From NCBI GenBank assembly GCA_902532015.1, contig CACAGI010000012.1, positions 1 to 41,013 on the forward strand: DNA of 41,013 bases, read 5' to 3'. The position numbers and the translations under genes are program-made. Each line of letters begins with the position of its first letter. Position 1 is the stretch's first letter. Source of the DNA: an uncultured SAR86 cluster bacterium. GTDB taxonomy: Bacteria; Pseudomonadota; Gammaproteobacteria; Magnimaribacterales; Magnimaribacteraceae. Below are positions 31,079-39,961 of this stretch, in pieces. The notes under the pieces are model-generated. The model was given only the letters and a program-made list of their open reading frames with translations. It made no database searches and had not been told where the DNA came from.

Positions 31079-31900
31079 ATGAAAAAAATAGATACTGGTA
31101 CAGATCATCTTCTTTTAGAAAAAGGAGATGGAATTGCTGTTCTAACAATGAATAGGCCTGAAGCAAGAAATGCCATGTCAGGTGAAATGAATGAAGCGAT
31201 GCAAAGAATTTTGGCTGAAGTTGAAGTGGATCCCGATGTCAGATGCGTAGTGTTAACTGGAGCAGGAAAAGGTTTTTGTGCAGGAGGAGATGTAAAAGGC
31301 ATGGCTTCTTCTGGAGATGGTACGGTTGGTCAAAATACTATAGATGCTGCAATACACAAACAAAGAGTTCATCAAAGAGCCACTTCGGGGAAGCTTTTTA
31401 AGATGCCTAAGCCAACTATAGCGGCATTGCCTGGGGCAGCTGCAGGAGCCGGACTATCCTATGCATTGGCATGTGATTTAAGAGTAATGTCGAAAACAGC
31501 CATAATGACCACAGCTTTTGCAAGAGTAGGTTTTTCTGGAGATTACGGAGGTAGTTATTTCATGACTCAACTGATTGGTTCAGCTAAAGCAAGAGAATTG
31601 TACATGTTATCCGACAGAGTATCTGCTGAAGAGGCTTTAAAGCTAGGACTAGCTAACTGGGTATGTGAACCAGAAGAATTGATGGATAAAACCATGGAGA
31701 TAGCTAGTAAATTGGCAAATGGACCTGCGGTTGCTTATCGTTATATGAAAGAAAATCTAAATAGAGCCATGAATGGTGAAGTAGATGATTGTTTAGATTT
31801 AGAAGCCACTCATCACATTCATTGCGGACAGACGGAAGATCACAGAAATGCAACTAAGGCTTTTGTAGAAAAAAAAGAGCCGGTGTTCAAAGGTAAGTAG
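31079..31900 (+). CDS. Enoyl-CoA hydratase/isomerase, PaaG-like crotonase
   Basis: This crotonase-fold protein of 273 residues has the oxyanion segments AGKGFCAGGDVKGMA and GAAAGAGLSYALACDLRV. The glutamates of hydratases are not at their usual places (Ser and Gly by eye). Instead the block VGFSGDYGGSYFMTQLIG carries Asp before GG, like PaaG and 4-chlorobenzoyl-CoA dehalogenase, where that Asp is catalytic. Double-bond isomerisation is therefore a fair guess. GGGGGA 6 nt before the ATG is a good ribosome site. It heads a + strand unit with an HSL-type hydrolase 11 nt downstream. Its acyl-CoA substrate is unknown. Confidence 0.92.
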   Translation: MKKIDTGTDHLLLEKGDGIAVLTMNRPEARNAMSGEMNEAMQRILAEVEVDPDVRCVVLTGAGKGFCAGGDVKGMASSGDGTVGQNTIDAAIHKQRVHQRATSGKLFKMPKPTIAALPGAAAGAGLSYALACDLRVMSKTAIMTTAFARVGFSGDYGGSYFMTQLIGSAKARELYMLSDRVSAEEALKLGLANWVCEPEELMDKTMEIASKLANGPAVAYRYMKENLNRAMNGEVDDCLDLEATHHIHCGQTEDHRNATKAFVEKKEPVFKGK

Positions 31901-31911
31901 AGGGTTTAAAA

Positions 31912-32958
31912 ATGAGTAAAATTGCTGAAGATAAGAGGATAGATAAAAGGCTTAAAGGAATGTTCATGGCTGAAATGGAAGCAGTGGACATCATGCAAAA
32001 CGATTTAAAAACTCGCGATCAAATAATGGAGGCACAAGGGACAGATGAAGCCAAAATCGGCCAATCATTATTAGATATGGTGTTCAATTCAACCCATTTC
32101 AAAGAAACCGTATCAGAGGAAGGACTAATAACGACAATAGAAGAATTTGTTTCTCAGCCTGATGGAAATACGGTAAAGATTCAATACATAAGACCTGATA
32201 ACGATGAAACAGTTCCTTGTGTTTATTATATTCATGGAGGAGGCATGATGGTTATGTCAGCTTTAAGCGAAATGTACTCGTGCTGGGGTCGGTGTATTGC
32301 AAGACAAGGTGTGGCCGTAGCAATGGTAGATTTTAGAAATGCAATGTGGCCCTCTTCCGCTCCAGAAGTAGCGCCCTTCCCAGCAGGTTTAAATGATTGC
32401 GTATCAGGATTAAAGTGGGTTAGAGATAACTCAGAAAAGCTTAAAATTGATAAAGAGAAAATAATTGTTGCAGGAGAGAGTGGTGGCGGTAATCTAACTC
32501 TAGCTACTGGTTTAAAGCTAAAACAAGAAGGTAATCTAAACCTAATTAAAGGACTTTACGCACTCTGTCCATACATTGCTGGCTATTGGCCTTTGCCTGA
32601 AAATCCATCTTCGGAAGAGAATGAAGGTATTTTGTTATCTTTGCATAGTAATTCTGAGAACTCTTTTGGAGCTCTTGTATATGGCATCGAAGAATACAAA
32701 AATAAGAATCCTTTAGCTTGGCCAAGTTTTGCAACCGAAGAAGATGTTAAAGGCTTTCCAAAGACTTACATACTCGTAAATGAATGTGATCCCCTTAGAG
32801 ATGAAGGAGTTAACTTTTATAGACTGTTAATGGAGGCTGATGTTGATGCACAGTGTAGGCAAGTCATGGGAACATTGCATGGCAGCGATGTATTTTGTGG
32901 ATTAATGTCAGTAAGCGACGAGACAGCAATGAGTATTGCTAACTTTGTAAAAAATTAA
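31912..32958 (+). CDS. HSL-type alpha/beta hydrolase (esterase/lipase family IV)
   Basis: The 348-residue hydrolase has the family IV oxyanion motif YYIHGGGMM (106-113), the nucleophile elbow AGESGGGNL with S190, the acid D293 in NECDPLRDEG, and H323 in GTLHGSD. No signal peptide is present. An N-terminal helical cap of about 70 residues precedes the domain, as usual in this family. It probably hydrolyses a short- or medium-chain ester in the cytoplasm. AGAGGG 8 nt before the ATG supports the start. It lies 11 nt after a crotonase and is followed 18 nt later by a secreted PHP-domain protein. Confidence 0.92.
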   Translation: MSKIAEDKRIDKRLKGMFMAEMEAVDIMQNDLKTRDQIMEAQGTDEAKIGQSLLDMVFNSTHFKETVSEEGLITTIEEFVSQPDGNTVKIQYIRPDNDETVPCVYYIHGGGMMVMSALSEMYSCWGRCIARQGVAVAMVDFRNAMWPSSAPEVAPFPAGLNDCVSGLKWVRDNSEKLKIDKEKIIVAGESGGGNLTLATGLKLKQEGNLNLIKGLYALCPYIAGYWPLPENPSSEENEGILLSLHSNSENSFGALVYGIEEYKNKNPLAWPSFATEEDVKGFPKTYILVNECDPLRDEGVNFYRLLMEADVDAQCRQVMGTLHGSDVFCGLMSVSDETAMSIANFVKN

Positions 32959-32976
32959 AGTATGCCAAGGCTCGAT

Positions 32977-34221
32977 ATGAAAAAATTTCCTTTTGTTACC
33001 ATGGTTTTGTTTATTTCTTACAATTCCATTTTCGCAGATGGAAAAATAGAGAGTTACAAGTCTGGCTTAGATAGAACTATGTCTTTCCCAGATACCGAAG
33101 AATACTTAACTATTTCTACAGATTTACATACTCATTCTGTATTCTCAGATGGTCATGTATGGCCCAATATAAGAGTAGCTGAGGCACAAAAAGATAATAT
33201 AGATGTTCTAGCAATTACTGAGCATTTAGAGTATCAACCTCATATCATGCATATACCTCATGAAAATAGAAATGCTGCATATATAGAAGCTAAAAGAGCT
33301 GCTTCTGGCACTGATTTGATTGTTATAAATGGTTCTGAAATTACTAGAGAAATGCCTCCGGGACATATAAATGCAATTTTTGTTAAGGATGCCAACAAAC
33401 TTTATAAATTTGATCAAAATTTTCTTCCAGAAGCTAAAGAGCTTATAGAAGAGCGAGCTCAAGGAGCAGAGTTGCCTGAAGAACAAATGCAAGTTCTAGA
33501 GAACTATGCTTTAGGTAATTTGTATCCTGCATTAGAAGCTTTAAAGGAGGCTAAGAACCAAGAAGCTTTTGTATTTTGGAATCATCCAATGTGGGGCTCT
33601 CAAGCATCAGATGGAATTGCAAGATTAGATGATATGCATAGAGAATTTATAACAAAAGATTTGTTACATGGTATCGAGATAGTAAATACAGGAACCTATT
33701 CAGAAGAGGCATTTAACATTGCATTAGAAAATAACTTAGCATTAATTGGCACCTCAGATGTTCATGATTTAATAGAGTGGGATTACGATGCACATAATAA
33801 TGAGCATAGGCCTATTACCTTAGTGTTTGCTAAAGAACGAAACGAGGCATCCATAAAAGAAGCTTTATTTGATAGAAGGACAGTAGTTGTATTTAAAGAT
33901 AGATTTATGGGAAGAAGCCAATACATACTGCCATTATTAAAATCAATTATTAGTATTTCTTCAAATGGATATAGAGAAGGGACGCAAATACTAAAGATAG
34001 AAATTCGAAATAATTCTTCGACATATATGATTTTAGAAAACTTATCTGAATTTAATTTTGCTGATAGCGATGACTTAATTTCCATTCCTAAAAATGGAAA
34101 AGTTACCCTTCAAGTTAAGACTTTAGAAGTTTTAAATAATATAGACTTAAAATTTAAATTCTTGAATGCACTAACTTCACCAAAAGAGCATCCTGTTGTA
34201 AGTTTTAGAGTAAGTACTTAA
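32977..34221 (+). CDS. Secreted PHP-domain (CehA/McbA-type) metallohydrolase
   Basis: This PHP-fold protein has a signal peptide when read from the internal ATG (MKKFPFVTMVLFISYNSIFA). An AAGG site 6 nt before that ATG supports it over the ATG at 32962. Metal ligands, counted from here, are H51 and H53 (DLHTHS), D58, E82 and H83 (AITEHLEY), then WNHPMWGS and GTSDVHD later. PHP enzymes hydrolyse phosphoesters or related bonds with two or three metal ions, and CehA/McbA members act on carbamates or phosphoesters. A beta-rich C-terminal part of about 100 residues follows. It overlaps the convergent TauD gene by 4 nt. Substrate unknown. Confidence 0.88.
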   Translation: MKKFPFVTMVLFISYNSIFADGKIESYKSGLDRTMSFPDTEEYLTISTDLHTHSVFSDGHVWPNIRVAEAQKDNIDVLAITEHLEYQPHIMHIPHENRNAAYIEAKRAASGTDLIVINGSEITREMPPGHINAIFVKDANKLYKFDQNFLPEAKELIEERAQGAELPEEQMQVLENYALGNLYPALEALKEAKNQEAFVFWNHPMWGSQASDGIARLDDMHREFITKDLLHGIEIVNTGTYSEEAFNIALENNLALIGTSDVHDLIEWDYDAHNNEHRPITLVFAKERNEASIKEALFDRRTVVVFKDRFMGRSQYILPLLKSIISISSNGYREGTQILKIEIRNNSSTYMILENLSEFNFADSDDLISIPKNGKVTLQVKTLEVLNNIDLKFKFLNALTSPKEHPVVSFRVST

Positions 34222-35087
34222 GTTAAATTCTTTTCTTTCAGGTGATTGATTAATTGTTTGTCGTGCGTTGTAACAGCTGAAAAACCCTCTCGCAAAGCAG
34301 GTTCCCATCTAGGGTTGGAAGAAGACTCTACCTTGTCTCCCATTATGGTTACCCTCTGGATTACCCTTTCACCTTCAAAATCATTTACAACGTAATGTTG
34401 AGTGGAACGATTATCCCACATAGCAATAGTACCTTCTGACCAATGATATCTGATTGTAAATTGTGGTTTTTGAACCCATTTAGTTAAATAAGCTAGGAGC
34501 ATATCACTTTCGTCTTTACTCATTTCTACAATTCTTCTTGTGAAATGTTCATTAACATACAGAACTTTCTTACCCGTCTCAGGATGCACTCTTACAACAG
34601 GATGTATAGCCGTTTTATCAGGCCTGCCATGAGGTCTTGCATCATGTAATGCAGTAAGGCCTTCACAAAGATCTTTTAAAGGATCTGAAAGAGCTTCGTA
34701 TGCAGCTGATAAATTACTCCACATTGTATCGCCACCCAAGTCTGGACATTTAACCATGTGAAGAACTGACATTAAAGCAGGAGAATCTTGAAAAGTTATA
34801 TCAGTATGCCACTCATCTGCTATTCCCCCCTCGGAAGCAGTTAATTCAAAAACCTTTGGGTGCACATTATTCTTTTTTAAATTGGGGTGTCCTTCTAGCT
34901 CACCAAATTTTGAACCAAACTCAACATGCTCATCAATGGTAATCTTTTGATTTGGAAAAAATAGAACCATGTTTTCGTTTAGATGCTTCTTAATCTCCTT
35001 AACCTGCAAATCAGAAACTTGACTTAAATCAACATCACTAATTTCTGCACCTAAGGCAGTTGAAAGACGGGAAAACTTTAAACTCAT
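34218..35087 (-). CDS. TauD/TfdA-family Fe(II)/2-oxoglutarate dioxygenase
   Basis: The 289-residue enzyme belongs to the taurine dioxygenase group. The facial triad is H94 and D96 in DEWHTDITF and H231 in STQHYVVNDF, with R241 or R245 near the end binding 2-oxoglutarate. Conserved neighbours are NMVLFFPNQ, GEL-EGHP, CPDLGGDTMWSN and AIHPVVRVHPETG. Such enzymes release sulfite from sulfonates or cleave alkyl sulfates and herbicide ethers. The nearby sulfatase makes an organosulfur substrate attractive, but carnitine-type or other substrates are not excluded. It is the last gene of the minus-strand region H and overlaps the PHP gene at its 3' end. Confidence 0.92.
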   Translation of the reverse strand: MSLKFSRLSTALGAEISDVDLSQVSDLQVKEIKKHLNENMVLFFPNQKITIDEHVEFGSKFGELEGHPNLKKNNVHPKVFELTASEGGIADEWHTDITFQDSPALMSVLHMVKCPDLGGDTMWSNLSAAYEALSDPLKDLCEGLTALHDARPHGRPDKTAIHPVVRVHPETGKKVLYVNEHFTRRIVEMSKDESDMLLAYLTKWVQKPQFTIRYHWSEGTIAMWDNRSTQHYVVNDFEGERVIQRVTIMGDKVESSSNPRWEPALREGFSAVTTHDKQLINHLKEKNLT

Positions 35088-35092
35088 AATTT

Positions 35093-35458
35093 TTAAGACT
35101 CTACGTGAAATAATTTATTATAAATTCTCCATTCATCATCTTTTTTTAAAAACGAAAGAGTGTCTACGAAAACATGACCAATGTAACCATCTCTGACCCT
35201 AACGCAGGCAGTCTCACCAGCTATATCGCATGAAATTATTTCTAAAAGAATTTCGTCACCCTTTTCTTTTGGAGAAGGTTGCTGTTCTTCAACGAATTTA
35301 GCAAATTGATCTACTGTCATTTCAGCTAAGCCAGTTTCCATATAGCCCGTGATCATTGCATTTTCATGAAATGCTTGGCGAACTTTTTCTGCACTTGATT
35401 CATACATACTATCGAAATATAACTGAACGCCCTCTTCTATTTTTTGTTTATCCTCCAC
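35093..35458 (-). CDS. NTF2-like (lumazine-binding-type) small protein
   Basis: The 121-residue protein has the cone-shaped NTF2-like fold pattern: a first helix (EEGVQLYFDSMYESSAEKVRQAF), then HENAMITGYMETG, a second helix (MTVDQFAKFVEEQ), and beta strands ending DTLSFLKKDDEWRIYNKLFHVES. It resembles putative lumazine-binding/DUF4440-like domains, which bind or turn over small hydrophobic molecules. No catalytic residues stand out. Its ATG overlaps the 3' end of the desaturase gene by 11 nt, so the two are translationally coupled. It may assist a neighbour, but the function is unknown. Confidence 0.82.
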   Translation of the reverse strand: MEDKQKIEEGVQLYFDSMYESSAEKVRQAFHENAMITGYMETGLAEMTVDQFAKFVEEQQPSPKEKGDEILLEIISCDIAGETACVRVRDGYIGHVFVDTLSFLKKDDEWRIYNKLFHVES

Positions 35459-36377
35459 GATAAGCTCCTTTTATATAAGTTAACGGATTAAAAATAATTC
35501 TTTCAGGGATATATTCAGCCCCTGGCATGCCCCTTTCTATCATATAAGGCTTTAAGGCTTCAATTGCTTTTGGTTCATCATAGTGACAGATGCGTGGATA
35601 CATGTGGTGCATGGTATGGATTTGCATTGAATGATTGAAAAATCTTGGTATTTTATTTGTCCAAAACCTAGTGTCTTTATACCTACCTGATTGAAGTCCT
35701 GCATGAGGTTGGTAAGAAAATACGATTCCTAAATAACAAGTTGCTATTCGCTTGGGTACCCACCAAAGGAGCAACGTTTCCAAAGGAAAAAATATAGCCA
35801 ACACTATATTCGCTACGTAATAGATCAAAATTACAGCGGAGCCTTTTTCTAAAGTTTCTGAGAATTTAGGATCTTCTTCTGAAAGTTTCTCAACAATTCC
35901 AATTATCCTTCCATTAGGGCTATATTGATCATTGATATTTTTAGCACATTCAAACCAATTATTTACGTGGGTATGGAAATAGTCAGGATCTCTTTCAGGA
36001 TCATTGGTGTGAGCATGATGCTTTAAGTGAGTAGCTTTTAGAATGTCATGAGATTGCGCAAGTGGGATTAAAGTTATGTGACCAACTAAAGAATCTAACC
36101 ATTTTAAATTTTTCCTTCCACCTGATAAATGACCATGTTGACCTGCGTGAGAAGGTAAATAAGCGCAACAAGTAGATAAAATCACCGCAATACTTCCAAG
36201 CCATAAAGGGACCAATCCTTGCATGACCAAAACCCAAGTCGTGAGCCATACAGTAAATTGACCAAGGCCAATAAGAATCATCTCCCATTCGATTCTTCCC
36301 ATAAAAGTCCGTGCTAATTTTCTCTCAGCTTCTATAGATAGATCTTTAATGCTAGTATCTAAGTTATCCATCCCCAT
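35448..36377 (-). CDS. Membrane fatty-acid desaturase
   Basis: The 309-residue integral membrane di-iron enzyme has three histidine boxes: HAGQHGH (H77, H81, H83), HLKHHAHT (H117, H120, H121, H123) and HTMHHMYP (H254, H257, H258). Four hydrophobic segments surround them. Such enzymes insert a double bond or hydroxyl in a fatty acyl chain using O2 and reduced electron carriers. The HLKHH-x-HTND-PERD wording is shared with desaturases and also with alkane or beta-carotene hydroxylase-like enzymes, so the substrate is open. It overlaps the NTF2-like gene (11 nt) and the small membrane protein gene (19 nt). The ATG two codons later is an alternative start. Confidence 0.9.
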   Translation of the reverse strand: MGMDNLDTSIKDLSIEAERKLARTFMGRIEWEMILIGLGQFTVWLTTWVLVMQGLVPLWLGSIAVILSTCCAYLPSHAGQHGHLSGGRKNLKWLDSLVGHITLIPLAQSHDILKATHLKHHAHTNDPERDPDYFHTHVNNWFECAKNINDQYSPNGRIIGIVEKLSEEDPKFSETLEKGSAVILIYYVANIVLAIFFPLETLLLWWVPKRIATCYLGIVFSYQPHAGLQSGRYKDTRFWTNKIPRFFNHSMQIHTMHHMYPRICHYDEPKAIEALKPYMIERGMPGAEYIPERIIFNPLTYIKGAYRGG

Positions 36378-36541
36378 CCTTTACGTTTCGCTTGTAAGCC
36401 AAAAAGAAAACCTAATAAATAACCGATAGAAGAAACAAGAAGGCTTGCTCCTAAAGCATAAAATAAACAGGCACCAAATATACTTCCCCAGAACAAAAGT
36501 CCAAAAATAACTAAATACCAATCTTCAAAAAACTTTTCCAT
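36359..36541 (-). CDS. Small membrane protein upstream of the desaturase
   Basis: This 60-residue protein has two hydrophobic helices (about 10-28 and 32-49) ending in a basic tail (LQAKRKGWGWIT). No family is recognised. It overlaps the desaturase start by 19 nt in another frame, which suggests translational coupling and a role in the same unit. It sits 38 nt after the sulfatase start-side gap on the same strand. Coding is supported by its clean overlap and membrane-protein composition, but it could be spurious. A helper subunit of the desaturase is one possibility. Confidence 0.6.
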   Translation of the reverse strand: MEKFFEDWYLVIFGLLFWGSIFGACLFYALGASLLVSSIGYLLGFLFGLQAKRKGWGWIT

Positions 36542-36579
36542 ATATCCTCATTTTAGACCAAAAAAGCTATTAGGTAGGT

Positions 36580-38361
36580 CTATTCTTCAGATTTCTCTGA
36601 TTGGCTGATTAAATACCCAGGTCTCAATTTTAGATTTTCTGGGAAGACTGTTGATCTTAAGGTCTTTTCACCTTCCCAAAATATATCTTTAAAAGGCATT
36701 TTTGGGAAACCTTCTGCTCCATGCTCAGCTGCTTCAATGCCTTGAGGTTTATCTAACACACATGCATCTTCTATCTCTTTATCAGAGGGCATTTGTATCA
36801 TGTCATCTCCATGACCTTTGCCTAGCCTTTTAGGTTCGGGTAAACCTAAGCGGATGTATTGTTCTGAAGGACATTCATTTCTGGCCATTTCTTTGATCAT
36901 TAACTCAATCATTTGTTTTTCTATATTCAAATCACTTAGAGGCTTAGTTTGACCAGGGTCATTCTTAACATCGAACAGTAAGGTTGCTGTTCTACCTCTC
37001 CCCAAAGGATTATCTTTTGCAGAAAAGATAGGAAATGATCTTGTAGGAATCTGCATAACTTTACAGCCCTTCATGAAGCCAAACCCTTCCACTTTCTCCC
37101 ATTCCTGTAATTCTCTTGGAGAAAATCTATTTTTCATGTGGGTTGGCATTAGCGTGTAGTCATAAAGAGGTTTGTTGTCTTCTGTGGTTGTTGCCCTCAT
37201 ATATACATACTGACCGTCTGTGACATTAACTTGCCCTCCCATTACCCCATACAATGAAGCCTTACGTATTGCTATATCATCTTCAACAAAATCAAAAATT
37301 GCCTTTCCTTGCATATCTTCTGTTAATGGAATATCAAAATAATCCAAAATAGTTGGTCCTAAATCTATAGTTTGAGCTAAAACGTCACTTTTCTTATTTA
37401 CTTCCTTTGGTTTACGAGGGTCATATGCCCAAAAAGGAATATGAGCTATCTCTTGAAAGAACGGTGTAACGACCTTAGCCCACCAATCATGCTCACCCAT
37501 TAATAAACCATGATCTGTATTAACCAATAACATGGTATCTTTCCAAAGATCATGTTCGTCAAATGTATCTAAAACTCTTCCAAGCTGTTGATCACAGAAA
37601 GTGATCAAAGAAGCATACATGTATCTAATATGCTCTACCGTTTGATCATCTTCCCTTACTTCGCGGTAAGGAGGCCAATCAAAAGGGGGTCCATCATACT
37701 CATGGGGATATAGCTTTTGAAATTCTTCTTGTGTGAAGAAAGGTTCATGAGGATCAAAAGTCTCAATTTGCAGGTACCATTTATCTACATCTTTATTTCT
37801 ATTTATAAATTCAAGACCAAGATCAAAAGTTTTGTACTGAGGTTGTAGTTCAACCTTATCCATATAATCTCGATTAATGTTATCTTGCTTTTGGTTATTT
37901 AACCTTTGAAGCTCAGACCATCTTTCAGCTCCATAATTGGGGTCTCTAAGTTTTTCTACATCCCCCTTCCACTTATCTCCTTCTTGACCTCTTACTAAGT
38001 CAAAAGTTGTATACCTCTGATGATAGGTTGCTCCTCCATCTTCCCAGTAATGCAAATGATCCGTCACTTTATGAGAATGAACACCATTATCATGAAGAAT
38101 AGAAGGCATAGAATCGTCAAAGGGCTCTAAGGGACCCCATGAACGATGTAAAAAGTTATATCTACCAGTATGCATTTCTCTTCTAGCTGGCATGCAAGGC
38201 ATAGAACCAACATAAAAGTTTTCAAATTGAATTGATTTTTTAGCTAATCTTTCAAAATTAGGAGCAATAACCCACTCATTTCCGAAGTTAGGCAGAAAAT
38301 GACGACATAAAGTATCGTACATAACGACTACGCATCTCTTTCTATCTAGATTTTCAGGCAT
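36580..38361 (-). CDS. Type I sulfatase (arylsulfatase family)
   Basis: The 593-residue alkaline-phosphatase-superfamily enzyme carries the sulfatase signature C56-M-P-A-R60 in SMPCMPARREMHTGR; C56 is to be converted to formylglycine. D16 in VMYDTLCR is a metal ligand, and LVNTDHGLLMGEHDWW holds the second metal site. It would remove sulfate from an aryl or carbohydrate sulfate ester. No signal peptide is seen (MPENLDRKRCVVV), so it seems cytoplasmic, unlike most carbohydrate sulfatases. The formylglycine-generating enzyme is not in the window. It lies 3 nt before the end-side of an alpha/beta hydrolase gene in the same direction, and a TauD-type dioxygenase follows downstream. Confidence 0.93.
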   Translation of the reverse strand: MPENLDRKRCVVVMYDTLCRHFLPNFGNEWVIAPNFERLAKKSIQFENFYVGSMPCMPARREMHTGRYNFLHRSWGPLEPFDDSMPSILHDNGVHSHKVTDHLHYWEDGGATYHQRYTTFDLVRGQEGDKWKGDVEKLRDPNYGAERWSELQRLNNQKQDNINRDYMDKVELQPQYKTFDLGLEFINRNKDVDKWYLQIETFDPHEPFFTQEEFQKLYPHEYDGPPFDWPPYREVREDDQTVEHIRYMYASLITFCDQQLGRVLDTFDEHDLWKDTMLLVNTDHGLLMGEHDWWAKVVTPFFQEIAHIPFWAYDPRKPKEVNKKSDVLAQTIDLGPTILDYFDIPLTEDMQGKAIFDFVEDDIAIRKASLYGVMGGQVNVTDGQYVYMRATTTEDNKPLYDYTLMPTHMKNRFSPRELQEWEKVEGFGFMKGCKVMQIPTRSFPIFSAKDNPLGRGRTATLLFDVKNDPGQTKPLSDLNIEKQMIELMIKEMARNECPSEQYIRLGLPEPKRLGKGHGDDMIQMPSDKEIEDACVLDKPQGIEAAEHGAEGFPKMPFKDIFWEGEKTLRSTVFPENLKLRPGYLISQSEKSEE

Positions 38362-38364
38362 GTT

Positions 38365-39237
38365 TTAATTCTCTTTAAAGAAACTCACCATGTCTTCAAT
38401 AACTAAAGGTAAAACTTCAGGCGGAAGATTATGGCCCATTTTCTTGTATATTTTTAACTTAGAATTTCTTATCAACTCAGCTGTGTGCTCTCCATGATCT
38501 GGAGGAAGTAAGGTATCATTAATTCCATGTTGAACTAGAGTTGGAACTTTGATCGAACGCACTTGTTCCGATCTATCTCCTGCTTTGAAGATGGCAGTAA
38601 GCTGTCTAGGCATTGCTTCAGGGAAGAAACCATAAGAATGGGCTGCCTTTTTATCCCACTCTCCAGCCCCTCTAAAATTTTGTTCATTCCTTTCAGACAT
38701 TTGGGAAAGGTGAGGAGCTCCAGTAGTAGACATAATAGAAACTAAGCTATGAACTCTGTCTGGATATTTAGAAGCAAGTGTTTGTGCAATCATTCCGCCC
38801 ATAGATGCTCCAACTATATGGGCTTTCTCAATTCCTAAATGATCTAAAAGTCCTATTCCATCCAAGGCCATATCTGAAAGCGTATAAGGAGAACTAAAAT
38901 CTACACCTATATATGACATAGCAAATTTCCAATATAGATTTGGTTTTCCTAGTCTATCTAAATTTTCAGATTTTCCAGTGTCTCTGTTATCAAATAGGAT
39001 CACTCTATAACCTGAATCCACTAATCCATTTACTATCTCTTCACCCCAAACCTTATGTGAGGCCATAAGGCCCATAATCATTAAGACTGATGGATTTTCC
39101 TCTTCACCTGCAGTTGTGAAGGCTATTGACACTTCATTGATGTTAATTAATTCAGTTGGCTGATTTACCGTATATTCTGAATAAATGTTTAAAGGCCAAA
39201 GCGAAATTAAGGTAATAAATATTAAATTTTTCATCAT
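38365..39237 (-). CDS. Exported alpha/beta-fold hydrolase
   Basis: Counted from the ATG at 39237, the protein of about 290 residues has a signal peptide (MKNLIFITLISLWPLNIYSE), which supports this start. An AAGAG lies about 6 nt before it. The ATG at 39264 would add nine residues before the signal. The hydrolase core shows FDNRDTGKSE (82-91), the nucleophile elbow GASMGG with S145, PTLVQHGINDTLLPPDHG with the acid, and the catalytic His in MGHNLPPEV. A cap of about 60 residues (KFAMSYIGVDF on) covers the site. A periplasmic ester or lactone hydrolase is likely. It lies between the sulfatase and nitroreductase genes on the same strand. Confidence 0.88.
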   Translation of the reverse strand: MMKNLIFITLISLWPLNIYSEYTVNQPTELININEVSIAFTTAGEEENPSVLMIMGLMASHKVWGEEIVNGLVDSGYRVILFDNRDTGKSENLDRLGKPNLYWKFAMSYIGVDFSSPYTLSDMALDGIGLLDHLGIEKAHIVGASMGGMIAQTLASKYPDRVHSLVSIMSTTGAPHLSQMSERNEQNFRGAGEWDKKAAHSYGFFPEAMPRQLTAIFKAGDRSEQVRSIKVPTLVQHGINDTLLPPDHGEHTAELIRNSKLKIYKKMGHNLPPEVLPLVIEDMVSFFKEN

Positions 39238-39269
39238 GGAACTCTTTTGTAAACCATACATCAAATTGT

Positions 39270-39950
39270 TTATTCTTCAAAACCTACAAATGTAGCTACT
39301 TCCGATATAGGCCTTCGATTAGAGACAACTTCGTTAGCAGCAAAACTTTCATCAGGATAGCCCATAGCGACACAAATCATTATTACTTGATCATCTGGAA
39401 TACCTGTGTGTTCTCTAACGACAGGTGATTGCATTATTCCCTGACTATTAATAACAGCACCTAATCCTTTAGACCAACCTGCGTTTACCAAAGCATTAAC
39501 AATTCCCCCACAATCAAATTTAGAAATATCATCATCAATTAATTCTCTATCGAAAGTAACCACGACACAGAAAGGAGCATCAAACTGCCTGAATCCTCGA
39601 AGCACCCAATCTTGCCTTCCTTCTTTATCATCTCTCTCTATACCCATCTTTTTAAATAATTGAACTGCGATCTCAATTTGTCTTTCTCTATGAGGTCCCT
39701 CGTAGCCTCTGTTAGGGGTTTTTATTTCTCTAGATGGTGGTACCCCGGAAACATTCCTTTCAGTATTTCCTTTTCTTATTTTGTCTAAAACCTCACCAGT
39801 AACGACATATAAATGCCATGGTTGAGTATTCATAGAAGAAGGAGCCCTAACAGCTAGTTCTAGTACTTCCTCTATAACTTGTTTAGAAACAGGTTCTTGC
39901 TTATAACCTCTAATGCTTCTCCTTCCTAATACGACTTCATCAAATTCCAC
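39270..39950 (-). CDS. Nitroreductase-family FMN oxidoreductase
   Basis: The 226-residue FMN enzyme shows RRSIRGYKQEPV (10-21), the FMN phosphate-binding start, and RAPSSMNTQPWHLYVVTG (35-52), which are the two N-terminal nitroreductase motifs. The C-terminal GLGAVINSQGI and VAMGYPDESFAANEVVSNRRP follow, as usual. Family members reduce nitro compounds, quinones or flavins with NAD(P)H, and some act as dehalogenases or cobalamin-type enzymes. The start is preceded by AAGGAGTTAG about 9 nt before the ATG. It is 11 nt from the 5'-nucleotidase gene in the same direction. Substrate not predictable. Confidence 0.92.
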   Translation of the reverse strand: MEFDEVVLGRRSIRGYKQEPVSKQVIEEVLELAVRAPSSMNTQPWHLYVVTGEVLDKIRKGNTERNVSGVPPSREIKTPNRGYEGPHRERQIEIAVQLFKKMGIERDDKEGRQDWVLRGFRQFDAPFCVVVTFDRELIDDDISKFDCGGIVNALVNAGWSKGLGAVINSQGIMQSPVVREHTGIPDDQVIMICVAMGYPDESFAANEVVSNRRPISEVATFVGFEE

Positions 39951-39961
39951 ATCTAACTCCT

